From the NCBI RefSeq assembly GCF_000524195.1, contig NW_020170443.1, forward strand, positions 208,535 through 272,534: DNA of 64,000 nt. The letters are read 5' to 3'. The notes under the pieces were generated by a model. It saw only the letters and a list, made by a program, of their open reading frames with translations, was not told the origin of the DNA and did no database searches. Source of the DNA: Echinococcus granulosus (taxonomy: Eukaryota > Platyhelminthes > Cestoda > Cyclophyllidea > Taeniidae). Both the position numbers and the translations under genes were made by a program. This document shows positions 36,408 to 47,900 of this stretch, piece after piece (position 1 is the first letter of the stretch; every line of letters begins with the position of its first letter).

Positions 36408-39247
36408 TTAGTTGAGAAGATGGTCCATTTCACCATGCAATACAGCCAAAGCTGCTGAAGCCTCACTGTCCCATGGTTTTATACCCTGGCATAGCAGTTC
36501 TTCCACCTCTTCATCGGTGAAGCCGCAATTCAAATCCAGTCTCGTTGGTGAGGTAATTTGACGAAGAGACTGTGAGACTGACCGTAGTCTAGGCCGGTCG
36601 AAGTGGCGATGTGCTGAGTTAAGGGGTTTGTTACGGTTTGCCGATGATATTCCACCACGAAAGCTTCTTCCAGTGGCTCGACCGAATCCACTAAGACTTC
36701 CTCTTCCACCGATGCCGATGTCTCCACGGGGGCAAGGAAGCGCAGCTGCGCTATTAGTATTGTTCGAATTAGCCTGTTTATTAGTAGAAATTGACGGGGT
36801 TTCAGATTCAGCATTGTCTTGCGTTTGCTGATTTTTTGCGTGATAAGGCGGGGGTGCAGATGGATGATCGCCTGATGCGCCCGCAACGTGGAGCTCCGAT
36901 TTAGCCACCACCTCTTCATTATTCTCCGACTCCTCAACCACACTAGCATCTGGATTCTCAACTTCCTCTTGTGTGCTTTCCTCCGCAACTGCCTCGTCCA
37001 CAGGCTGTCCATTTTCGTCAACGTCCCGAAAGACTAAACTAGGAGGCGTAGGAGTAGGATGATCTCCAGCCGATTCAAGGAAAGGTTGTTGCTGATGCTG
37101 CTGCTGAATCGCGCCACGGAAAGTTCGAGTACCGAAACGTCCACAAACACCAGATGGAGACGGTGGAAGAAATGGAAAACAATTAGAACCACCAGCAAAA
37201 GCTGCTCTGGCGATTGCTGCGGCCCCTCCTGCACGACGTAGCATCTGGCGATGGAAATTTTCTATCTTACGCATCATTTCCCGCTGGTGTAGTCTCCAGG
37301 GGCTGCTGATTGGCGCTAGCCACTGAACCATTGCTGCAGCTGCCACCGCAGCCGCTTCCATCTCTTCCTCCATTGTGTGCTGATCAGCCAAGAGGTTTCG
37401 AAGATCAGTGCGCAATTTCATTAGACTAAAAAGGCCAAGGTCGTGGCCTAGGAAATGGCAGGAGCTTCTGATCAGAGACACATACGTGAACAAAACTTAA
37501 GATCAAATGCCTTCCGATTTACCAGCCATTAGACCAGCGACACTGTCGATCCAGTCAAGGTGGACCTTCTTCTCCCAACGCTGAACTTTGGCTCCCTTTG
37601 CCTTGTCAGCCATGTGTTGGAAGAGCGACCAGGGCTTCTCAAAGATGAGGATGCATGACTTGCACCAATACATCTGCCCTGGTTCGAGAGCAGCCTTTAG
37701 TTTGACGCACTTCACATGATCGCCTTCCTTATCTAGGAAGCACTCGAGATAGTGGTCCTTCAGTAGGTTGCAGTAGCTCTCGTTGCCTCTTCTCTCCAGT
37801 ATTTGTTTACAGGTGCCTGATGGAAAACATATGCTTGTTATAAGTTTAAACTAATGTCTAAGCTAGCAGCTAAATTGATTTCATTTAACATACCACACAT
37901 TATTTGTGAGTCCAAAGTGAGTTGCTCTTGTTGGAAATTGGAGTCAGAAGGGAATTCAGAAAGTTCCATCAATTTTGGCATCAGATCTGAAAATGTGGAA
38001 CTCAAAACGGATGAGAAGATAGTTTTCAACAGTCTTTATGCCTTAAGTCAAGAAAGCCAAACCTTTGTCATGTGGACAAAGATCTGCCACCGCCTCCTCA
38101 GCGGAAGTCACGGTATTATTGTTTATTTTCTCTTCACTATTTGCAACAACCTCAGCAGATGTGTCCCCGCTACTCTTAGAGCTGTCAGCCGTCTTTGGAG
38201 GCTCGGTGATGATTAGACGAGAAGATATGGCCATGTTATTATTATTCCGACCTGATGTATTTCCTGACTCTTTATTGTCCTTAAGAACCTGCTTGAATAA
38301 AATCAAGCATCAAAGCACATAAATTAGTTACATTCATTCAGGACTACCAGAAAATTTACCTGAGATTAATCCAACCTGACTAAAAACGACAAAATAAATA
38401 TGCCGATTTTGAAAAGACTAGTTTTAAAGGACCAAAATTCTAAAAAGAATACGTGCCAAAAAGGGCAATACAATGAAAAGAGTTCCTCTTCTCGAGCTAA
38501 AGCGAACCCTATTAGACTGTGGAGGAATGTAAATATTAATTTCGTTTAATGAGAATGCAAGTCATGCAAAAGGTCACAGGTTATTGCTATCCAGTTAAAA
38601 GATCCAGAAATTGCAGATTTATTTATTTCATTACTAAAGGCATGCATAAATTGCCATTTGTGCCAAATAAAATCAAACAAACAATTCTGAAAATTGAGTG
38701 GTTCTCAAAAAGTCCTCAGTAGTAAACAATGCTATTTTTAGGAAATTAGTAAAAATTTCTAAGCAAAATAATACGGTCACATCACAGAGCCTTCAAAATT
38801 ACTAATTGAGCCACTCTAACTGACAATTGTACAAATATAGGCTAAGTAAGTAGTAAATTGATGAAGCCAAAATATTTCAAACTATACTTTTACAATAGAG
38901 TGCTTCTGCCCTAGAAAAATTAATCAAATGCAAAAAAATATTCATTAAAAAAACTCCAATTAAAAGCCTGTAAAGTGCTTACATACCTCATTAGGGAGAG
39001 GAACTTTGCAAATGGGCTGTTCAACTACTTTTAAAGACGCACAGTCATGTGAGAAATGACAGTTTTCACCAAAACGACATCCTGTAGATGATTTATCCCT
39101 AGAAAATCAGATCCCACAAGTGGTTTACCAAAAAAATTTGCAAGGTGGTCTTTTATCCGGAATGTGTAAAAAGTTGCAATTATCTCCATACCAACAACCA
39201 CCAACGGCATTAAAATAACGGCAGATTTTCTTATCTGGATCACCCAT
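36408..39247 (-). CDS. Protein with two CCCH zinc fingers and Ala/Gln/Gly-rich tail, family not recognised
   Basis: Five minus-strand exons: 39247-39129, 39098-38987, 38288-38063, 37816-37523 and 37447-36408, all in phase; about 596 residues. Residues 9-28 form a C-x8-C-x5-C-x3-H finger (CRYFNAVGGCWYGDNCNFLH) and residues 36-58 a second, slightly wide one (C-x10-C-x5-C-x3-H, with CRFGENCHFSH). Exon 4 has a zinc-ribbon-like segment (MYWCKSCILIFEKPWSLFQH). The last exon is Ala-rich, then Glu-rich, then Gly/Arg-rich, and ends with an acidic-helix motif (TDEEVEELLCQGIKPWD). CCCH fingers usually bind RNA, so an RNA-regulatory role is inferred. Intron 1 is exactly 30 nt. The join of exons 4 and 5 (intron 37522-37448) rests on phase and splice motifs only; without it the upstream part would stop at 37503. 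Confidence 0.65.
38289..38986 (-). other. CCCH gene intron 2, about 700 bp
   Basis: Donor GTATGT follows LPNE and the acceptor is TTCAAGCAG. AT-rich and no coding content. Confidence 0.6.
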
Positions 39248-39694
39248 AGAAAGAGCTGCGAAATAAAGCAGCAAAAAATATATCGCCGCACTCCAAAATT
39301 CAAAAATGCCTCAAGAAAACCACGACAACATGTACTGATTAGTTGCGCATGCTGTTAACGTTATTTTATCGTTATTTTCGAGACATTTAAACAAGTGACA
39401 AAAAGAAACATGCATGGATGCATGCTGTCGCCATTTTATAGTTGACGTTCTCAAAAAAATTTAAAATTGTTAGAAGACCGAACAATTAGATCCAAAAATG
39501 CTAATTGCAACACGCAGTCTGTTAAATGTACGTTTTCGGTGAGAAGCGATCAGGAACCCTCATCCTGCAAAAAAGACTTTGGAAGGTTTTTAAAGTTTTT
39601 CAGATATTTGCAATTAAATTTTTCAGGACTGCATTAAGTACGTGATATCAGTCGGATATCAGGTTTCAAAAGCCTAGATTTTAATCATAGCCAT

Positions 39695-40182
39695 CTGGTT
39701 ATTCATCTTTAGTAAGGTAAGGGTGCTATTTGTTCTTTCCACCTCGCCGTTGCCTTGCAGATGTACAGGTGTTTTGTGGATTTTTGAGACCTGGCACATA
39801 TTACATAGCTCAGTAAAGAGTCGGCTCTCAAGGTTAAGACCTTTGTAGCGCCTTGAAACTCCTTTAAGACAAAAGAAAACAATACTCGGGCAGAATGTAT
39901 ATATTCAGCACGGAGAAGATGTCTGGGCTATCGGAATGAACCAAAAGGCCAGCCCACCCAGCGAGGTACAAGGGGGCTAATTCAAAGTACTAAAGTGGCG
40001 CCTTACCATTGCCGAGGGACGAACCACTATCGTATTACACCTTGATCGCTCTAAACAAATTCGGGCACTCCATGCTGGCGAATCCACCATTTGAATAAAA
40101 CTGAAGCAACCGTTTCAGCATCTTGTGCGTTAATAGGTTCTGCCTTAGCCACATTTGTGAAGCAATCTATTATGAACAAAAT
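39695..40182 (-). pseudogene. Ty3/gypsy-type integrase core fragment, dead and split by a solo LTR
   Basis: Reading the minus strand, 40182-40044 carries the start of a retroviral-type integrase core: an IID-F-T motif with the first catalytic Asp, then W-W-I-R-Q-H-G-V-P, an in-frame stop, and SDQG with the second catalytic Asp. After the inserted LTR the same frame picks up at about 39843 with N-x-E-S-x-L-F-x-E-L-C and an H-L-Q-G-N-G-x-V-E-R-T-N motif that holds the family's conserved Glu region. No reverse transcriptase or protease is seen nearby. It is broken by a stop codon, an insertion and truncation at both ends, so it is a relic. Confidence 0.75.
39844..40039 (+). mobile_element. Solo LTR, 196 bp, with 4-bp target duplication CCTT
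   Basis: Begins TGTAGCGCC and ends CGTATTACA, with CCTT immediately on both sides (39840-39843 and 40040-40043). It sits inside the integrase relic, so it arrived later. It shares motifs with 24279-24528 and with the ends of the TRIM-like elements (GGGCAGAATGTATATA, AAGGCCAGCCCACCC, TTACCATTGCCGAG). The TATATA near position 55 of the LTR could be its promoter. Confidence 0.75.
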
Positions 40183-40314
40183 TTATCGGTTCCCTCTTTT
40201 GGCGGGTGGCTAGGAGCCACTCTTCTAAATTTACATCTTCTTCGAAAGGGGGTAGGTCTGCGTGCGCTGCCACCAGTCTGAAAGAGAGCGGGTTCATATC
40301 CACCGAAGCCACCA

Positions 40315-40555
40315 GTGTAGGGCGAGACTCACAGGTCTCCTTTATTTAGTTCTTAGTCTTTCTGAAACAGCTTGGTTTATTTGATTTTGACATCTTAATT
40401 AAGGGGGAAAGAACGTGAGGAAAGGTACAACGTTTAAGTAGGGCAAGAACCGCAATCACAGCTGGGCACGGAAGACGACAACTCTCTTACCAGATTCAAA
40501 TTTCTGAATGACCTTTTTTCCAAAAGATACATTATAACTACATAAGTACTATACA
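40315..40555 (+). repeat. LTR-like repeat family 2, copy 2
   Basis: Starts TGTAGGGCGAGACTC and ends near CATAAGTACTATACA; homologous by eye with 12975-13209. It lies 130 bp from the integrase relic, adding to a nest of old LTR sequences upstream of SF3A3. Confidence 0.5.
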
Positions 40556-40955
40556 TACACTTGAGAATCACTTTTTTATTTTAACTACAATCCAAAATAT
40601 TTGCTCGAAGTGACCAAGCGCAAAACAGGATTTTATTTACTAGCTTAGTTGTTGGATTTTAAAATTAAAGAATTTGAAAAACAGGGCCTTTTTTTATTCG
40701 GCTTCCTTAGGCATTTATATAATGCTTGCCGTGAGACAGTAATTTCTGCAGAACATCTATTTTTAAATGTGTAGATAGCATTGCAATTTTTAATGTAAAT
40801 ACAAAGCATTTAAAGAACATAAAAATTGTTTAAGGCATTGCTTTTACTTGCCCAGTTAAGGGGTCCTGTTTGGCACTCAATATCATTTACAAAAGGCGCA
40901 AATACTGAACTGTTGGTGGTAGAGCCCACGTGTGGGCATACACTTAGTCGCTACA

Positions 40956-43900
40956 ATGAATACGGTATTGGAAAATCAGCGTAGCATACATGAAGAGCGT
41001 GAACGTTTAATAGATGCAATGTCGAAAGAGATGTGTTTTAAACCTAAAACGGTTTGTTGGCATGTTATGGCCTATGTATTTTATAGCACAAAGAAGGCGT
41101 AAATTCGGAATTTCGTCTACGAACCATGTTTGACGTAATGAGTTTTTTTTTCTCGCTTTTTGACAACGAATTTAGCGATATATGGACATTACAAAAGCAC
41201 TTAAGGAACTTTACGAGGACAAAGACGGGTAACATTTGTGATTGTTGTGTTTTGTAGGTACTTTTTATGAATTAATCGCATCTCCTATTTGATCTTAGTC
41301 TTAGAAAGCAGGACATTCAATCACTTTCTGGTCCGAATGAGTTTAATGAGTTCTATTCGCGTCTGAAGGCGTTGAAGGATTTTCATCGTTCACATCCGGA
41401 TGAAGTTAGCATAAGATATTCTTTTGTAACTTGATAAAAAAATTTCAGTTAAGCATTCCTATGTCGGTTGAATTCGAGCGTTTTAAGGAGATGCGTGAGA
41501 ATCCTGAAGAGTCAGCCGCAACAATGATCGAATTCACAGATGAAGAGGGTTACGGACGCTTCCTTGACCTTCACGAACTATATGAAATTTTCATTAATAT
41601 AAAAGGCATTCCAGTAAGCTTTTACTTCTCTCTAATCCCTCGAATTTTACTCTTGCATCTTAGCGCAGTATTATAAGTTCAATTGTGAAGTAGGTATATC
41701 CATGATTTCTAATTTATTGCCAAGTAAATTCTCCTACGTTTATGTCAAAGTTATTAAAGTCCAGGAATCCAAGTCACAATTTTGATTTTCCCCTTTGCTT
41801 ATATCCAGTATTTTTTCACTTGTTGATCCTTTTTATATTTAAATTGTGCTTCCACTAGATACACTTTATAAGTGGATTCCCATGTTTCTTGACAGCATTG
41901 AAAGTATCTGGGGTGCTGCATCCTTGTGGTTCACATCTCCAGAAGTCCCTTATAGTTAAGTCTCAGCTTTTTACATGGTCTTGATTACGACAGCTTGGTG
42001 GATTCTGGTATGCACTGGTGTTATCTGTGTGAGTTTGGACGCTGTCGCGCTTCCAACCAGGGTAGTTACGAAGTGAGACTAGGGAAACGATGTTTTTTAT
42101 GTTGACATCGAATGTACATTTAAACCATGGTATTTGCACTTACCTCCATTTCCTGTAGGGCTGAGATCCTGATGACCATTAATTCAACGTATTTATAGCA
42201 TTACTGATGGCCTTGGCACTACCATGGTTATATGTATACGTAGGATCTCTCAGCATTAATGCTGATTAATGAGACCCCAGTGGGAGCTTAGATAGATTAA
42301 TTTCCTGGAACATTCGAAGCGTCAAATGTCGGGAACAAATTTCTAAGACACTACAAAGATGTTCTTCTGTTATCATTAGATACCCCTGTGGATTTCCGTT
42401 TTTCTAGCTCTCAATTTTTAGTCCTTTTGGTATTATCAAAATCATACTGACATTCAAGAGTACGCATGATAAGCGATAGAGAGAGGCATGGTAGTAAATT
42501 GGCGGTGACTCTCCCTTTTGAATATTATTTTATTGGAGTTGCTGAATCTTCATTTTTTGCAATTGGCGTATTTGCAAGTCCTTGAACGCTATCCTACGTG
42601 TTTCCGCTCAATGCGAGAAAGATTAAGAGTTTTCATCTATGTTTGAAAATCTTGCAGAAGGTGGACTATCTGACGTACCTTCAGACCTACGATAAGTTGT
42701 ATGAGATCCTTCGTGAGCGTAAAACTGCCTCAGGTGCCTACCGTCACTACCTGGAGCGCCTCATTTCTTATCTGGAAGGCTATTTGTCGCGTGCAAAGCC
42801 GATGCTGGACCTTGCTGAGGTCTCCGCCTCTGCTCTTGCTCGCTTCGAGCGCGAGTGGGCGGAGGACGTCTTCCCGGGTTGGGGCAGCAGTGGGAGCGGT
42901 AGTGGTGGAACTGCTGCACCCGCTCTCTCTCGCGCTGGCGCGCACCTTGACCTTACGCCCTTCCGACAGGCCGAGGAGCTCGCTTCCCTTGGTCTGGATC
43001 GCCTTAAATCAGCCCTCCTCGCGCTCGGTCTTAAATGCGGTGGCACGTTAGAGGAGCGTGCCCAGCGTCTCTGGGCCACCAAAGGGCGCGCTCTCGAAGA
43101 CCTCCCACCCGAATTCTTCCCTTCTGCCAAAGCCGCTACCCGTTCCAGGAATCATCGTGGTGGTATTAATGCTGCTGCACCTGAGTAAGTACAGATTTTG
43201 AGGTAGACTCGGAAATTCTCTATGCTCGTGCGCGATGGGGAGTAGCTCTATCCGGTAAAAGGTCTTTAGGACCTGCGATACATAAACTTCGAAAATCAGT
43301 GTAAGTGATAGATCTGTTTATAATTGTCAGATGGACGCTCAATTAACTGATATGGGAGCACTAGAATAAAAGCATTTATTTAAATTTTGCCTACATCTCC
43401 TCCGCTTTCGTGAAAGTGGTACTTTTCGACGTTTAAAACTTTCTAATATCGACATGGGAGTTAACTTTTGCGACTTCAAAAGCAAACGCCAGAGTATGCA
43501 TCGTAGTCATTCATCAAGTATTGTAGTAAAGAAGTTAAAAACGCCCATTGACACAGTAGTTAATTCCATTTAGGGATTAAACCAGTGGTGGGAGCTTAAA
43601 TCTGTTGTCCAATGGATTTTAAGGCAGCCGGGCTATTAGAGTCGACTGTTGTGCCACACATTTAGGGACTTAGAACGCGTGCGTGAGATAGCTATGCTAG
43701 AGGCGTGCGTCTACCAGTTGGCGGAGATTTTGAACGAGCATAGGGCTGCGACCGTTGAGAACGTTCAGCGGCGACAGGCACGAACTTTGGCGGAGAGAGA
43801 GGAGGAGGAGGACAGTGACGCTGAGAACGAGGTGGGCGGTGGTGTTGGTGCCAATGGCGACAGAGGCAAGGATGCCGAGGGTGGTCCAGATGTAGAAGAC

Positions 43901-44452
43901 GATGACATCCCTTATAACCCCAAAAACCTTCCACTTGGCTGGGATGGAAAAGTAAGTTTCCATTTTATTTTAAGAATCAGTTATTTATCTAAGTTAGGAA
44001 GACGGGTCTTTGAAATCGGGGTTATCGTGCTTGGTTAGTGAGACATAATTTAATCTCGGAAATGCTTGTTTCTCCGGTGCTTTTTAGTAATTTTTATGAA
44101 TATTCCTCCCCTGTAGCCAATCCCCTACTGGTTGTACAAGTTGCACGGCCTAAACATGTACTACTCATGTGAGATTTGCGGCAATCAGACGTACCGAGGA
44201 CCGAAAGCGTTCCAGCGCCACTTTTCCGAGTGGCGCCATGCACACGGCATGCGCTGCCTCGGCATTCCTAACACAGCACACTTCGCGCATGTCACGAAGA
44301 TTGAGGAGGCTCTGGCCCTCTGGCAGCGCATTCGCACCACCAAGGAGGCGGAGCGCTGGCGGCCCGATGTGGAGGAGGAGATGGAGGACCACGCCGGCAA
44401 CGTTGTCTCGCGCAAAACCTACGAGGACCTCAAGCGGCAAGGCCTCCTTTGA
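40956..44452 (+). CDS. SF3A3: Splicing factor 3A subunit 3 (SF3a60)
   Basis: Eight exons: 40956-41051, 41087-41134, 41176-41228, 41299-41404, 41449-41613, 42658-43184, 43666-43951 and 44117-44452; all in phase, 538 residues (vertebrate protein about 501). Family landmarks in order: the N-terminal helix (ENQRSIHEERERLIDAMSKE), LSGPNEFNEFYSRLK, PMSVEFERF, EFTDEEGYGRFLDLHELY, the SAP-like module (SLGLDRLKSALLALGLKCGG, about residues 263-300), NVQRRQART, NPKNLPLGWDGK|PIPYWLYKLHGL, and the matrin-type C2H2 finger (CEICG...KAFQRHFSEWRH, about 445-470) ending TYEDLKRQGLL. SF3a60 with SF3A1/SF3A2 brings U2 snRNP to the branch point. Introns 1 and 2 are 35 and 41 nt. A Gly/Ser insert after the FPGW motif in exon 6 explains most of the extra length. 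Confidence 0.97.
41614..42657 (+). other. SF3A3 intron 5, 1.04 kb
   Basis: Donor GTAAGC, acceptor AATCTTGCAG. The longest intron of the gene; no exon or repeat recognised inside. Confidence 0.6.
43185..43665 (+). other. SF3A3 intron 6, 481 nt
   Basis: Donor GTAAGT, acceptor CACACATTTAG, phase 2. No further content seen. Confidence 0.6.
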
Positions 44453-44928
44453 ACAGCCTCTCTCTCTCCTGTCAGACCGCCCGTTACCGGGGCTATAGCC
44501 TACGTGATCTTTGTGTTAATATTAAATAAAGCAACTTTTTTTCTAATGGCACTTCTGCTTTCTCGCTGTGCGTTTGATGGTTCCAGCACTGCTTCCATCT
44601 TTTCTAGTGGGTAACGTTAATACTTTTTCATTCCGCATTCCCACTACTATTGCAAATTGAAATGTGGTAGCATTTCGGGCTTTTATTATGTGGTATCACC
44701 TTCAAATTCTGGGGCAGATTTTACACGAACTTTTTTTGCTTTTCGATATTTTTAATTGGATTTCAAAATTTACTTCATACGTGCTTTTATTTATGAAGTG
44801 AAGTAACTTTATTCAATCAAATCTCTTGCCTTAGCGATGTAGTAGAAAACCACAGATTTAGTGCTTTCTCAATGGTTTGTTAGATTAATCCACCTATCAC
44901 ATAAATTTGTTTTTTTTAGCTCCCATAA
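44453..44928 (+). other. SF3A3-kanadaptin spacer
   Basis: 476 bp between two genes on the same strand. It holds the SF3A3 polyadenylation signal and, at its right end, a strong acceptor (TTTGTTTTTTTTAG at about 44906-44919) ten nt before the kanadaptin ATG. Confidence 0.6.
44525..44530 (+). terminator. Polyadenylation signal AATAAA for SF3A3
   Basis: AATAAA lies 72 nt after the SF3A3 stop and is followed by GCAACTTTTTTTC, a normal downstream U-rich context. Confidence 0.65.
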
Positions 44929-47900
44929 ATGGAGGATTCCTCGAACGTCACCACGACGTCAGATGACGGACCAGATAGTGCCTCAACAGGTAAGACAGCT
45001 AGATTTCTTACTTTGTAGAGACTGAAGAACCCACAAAGCAAGAAGAGCAAACATTTAAAGCACCAGAAACAGTACCTGCTAAGAGATCGTCCGAAGAAAT
45101 TTCCAGTGAAAATTTGGTAAATTCTTCTGTAAGTACTTTTTTGGCCAAAAGTCTGGCGTCTGATTTTTTTAAGTAGTAATCATGTGCACACTTGTAGGCG
45201 TATTATCAACCACCGGATTGGGCTTGTACCTGCCCCTCATCATCGCGCTACTTTCTTGAGGTGATAAAAAATGGAATTCCATTGCCCGAGGCGACAATAG
45301 ACCTCTCCAATATCGATCACTGCATCCTTGGACGTCAACCGGGTCCCTTGCTGAATCAGCAAAATCCCACTGGTCGCACCGCTACCCTCCTTCATCCCTC
45401 CATAAGTCGTGCCCACGCTGTTCTCCAATTTGGCAGTAACTCTGATCTCTCGCCCGGTTGGTATGTCTATGACCTTGACAGCACACACGGCACTTTTGTG
45501 AACAAGCACCGCGTTCCATCGGGACGATATATTCGCCTTCGAGTTGGCTACGTCCTTCGTTTCGGCAGCAGTACGCGTCTGCTCATTCTCAACGGGCCGG
45601 AATCTGATGTTGAGTCGGAAACTAAAGAAACGTGGAGTGAGTTGGTTGCGAAAAAAAAGGCGAAAAGGGAGGGAGAAAAGAGGAAACGGGAGGATGAAAG
45701 TGATGCAAATATATGCAACTGGGGCATGGAGGGTGAGTAAGTCCTTTCACTTCGATGGCCTTGTTACCGGGAGAGTTGACAGACGCTAATTTCCTCTTAT
45801 TTACTAGATGATGGCGATGAGGACGAAAACGTGTTGCAGCAGCGCTTGGCCGAGAGTGGGAACTGCTTAAGTCATGAAAGCTCCTACATCGCGGATCCGA
45901 AGAGGGCGTTAAGAGCATTTTTCGATCGTGAGGGCTTAGATCCTTTGCCCGAGTACGAATTCGTAAAAGGCCGTTTCGGTCAGCAGATGTGCAGAATTGA
46001 GTGCGTTTGTCACATTCCTTACGCCCTTTCAACGTGAGAGGAGTAAAAGTGTAAAAGTTAAAATTTTGCGTCATAGATTGCCACTAGAGGCGGGCACACT
46101 GTTTGCAGAGGTGCCGATGACCGGCCAGAAGCGAAAGGAGGCTGTCGCGGCTTGTGCTCTTGAGGCCTGCCGCATCCTCGATCGTCTGGGTGAATTTGAT
46201 GCCAATAAAGGTATGGCTGTGATTTGATGAGGCATTCATGCATCCCTATCCGGTTCTCTGTATATTCATTGATAATACAATGCAATTTTGTTGGAGATAA
46301 GCAGTGCTTTGCATTTGGTTGGTAAATGGAAAACATTCTTTTTTTTTCAATTTTATGTATGTAGCCCATACTAGAGCAACTAAGGGCATAGACAATTCTA
46401 GGTCACAACCTACCACTTTTGTGATTTCGCCTTTCGTTAATTCAACGCCTACACAGCGCTTTCAGTGCACATTTGATTGCACTAATTCCAATTCCTTTAA
46501 TTATCTCCACCTTTTGTTGAGTATAATTTCGCACAAAACGACAAGAATGTTTTTTTTTCCTATTTTATGACATTTGACATGTAGAAGGGGCAGAGGCGGT
46601 GAGACGAGCACGTGAGAAGGCGTACTGGCAGTCGAACGACTACTACTCCTCCGATGAGGACACTTTTCTGGACCGGACAGGCCAAATCGAGGCCCGACGG
46701 CGCCGACGAATGAGACGCATGGGTGTCGAGGGAGCGGAGGTCACGTCGACTGACGATTCAATGTCACAAGAGACGTCTGAAGAGCCACAGGATTCCCTGT
46801 CTGTGGTGAGTGTTATGAAATTGAATTCTAGACTCCTAGTTATTTACCATCATCACACATCAACATAGCGGTTGCATAGCGCACCACAGTGTCTTCTTGA
46901 CCACCTTCAGTAATTGCGTAACCATGTTTTCTGCTGTTTTAGTGAGCCAGCCTTAAGCTCATTTGAGTCTCTGCCCTCTTTCAGTTGGCTACACTGGAGG
47001 AATTGGGAAGGAAGATCATTGAAGTGGAGACGGAGCTAGACGCAGCTGAACGAGGTACCTTCTATTATTTCTTCACATTACTTCTTCACCCATCGTGTAC
47101 TGCTCCTCCTCCTTACCCCTTCCTCCTCTCTCTCCCACAGCCATGGAAGCAGCCGGCGAAAATGCCACCGAAATGGACGAGTTGGAGGCTTACATGGAGG
47201 CTATCAAAAGAGGTAAGGTGGTAAATTTATTTTGATTGACTTTTGAAATCTCCTTATGATCATGTTCTACCTGTCTCAATTTAACAGCTCGTAGTGTGAT
47301 CCACAGTGACAGTCTGCAGGTACAAGTAGTCAGTAAAAGTGTATATAAGTGAAATATGTCAATATAAAGGCATTTTAAAAGTCTTAGATGACTACTTTCA
47401 CAGTTAGGTCGTAAAACTATGCTAATTGGTCATTGTTTGGGACTGAATTTCCCGATTTTGTGTTTTCTGGATTGTATTGAGTGCTTGAAATCACACTCCC
47501 CGTCTGGTGGCTATGAAAGAAGCAAAAGTCATGTTCAAGTCAAACTATGCTCTAGTTTCATCAGTTAGCCCATCAGATGACCTGACCTTTCCCTTTCATT
47601 GTCTAACAGGTGCACCAAAGCGGGCGGAACGGCAGGCGCTGAAGCGTCGTCTGGTAGCGTTGCGGCAAGAAGAGACGCGCCTCCTTCGAAAAGTCGGCAT
47701 TCGCGGCGGTGGCAGCAGTGCGGCTCGTTTCTCCTCCTCCGCCTCCTCCGCTGCAGCTACTGCTGTTCGTGCTGCTGCCTCCCAGCAGTCTGGTACTGAC
47801 GGAAGGTAGGCTTTTTGGAAGAGGCCTCGGTAGTCTTATTATTATTCAACCGTTCCCTCTGTCAGTAGAAGGGCGGTTTCTACTAGAATGAGTTACTGAA

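Noticed and set aside
36530..37021. 163-codon minus-strand frame overlapping the last CCCH exon
   Set aside because: A shifted frame of the same strand over low-complexity acidic coding sequence; the longer frame joins in phase with the zinc-finger exons.
40201..40310. Possible tRNA-derived SINE (A-box-like TGGCTAGG and B-box-like GGTTCATATCC)
   Set aside because: Spacing and A-box are poor, and no cloverleaf can be drawn. The stretch lies in decayed gypsy-related sequence.
43692..43963. Minus-strand open frames opposite SF3A3 exon 7
   Set aside because: Antisense of the acidic segment; no independent support.
47288..47319. 32-nt segment in kanadaptin intron 8 with acceptor and donor motifs
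   Set aside because: Inclusion shifts the frame and stops early; direct joining of exons 8 and 9 keeps frame and family alignment.
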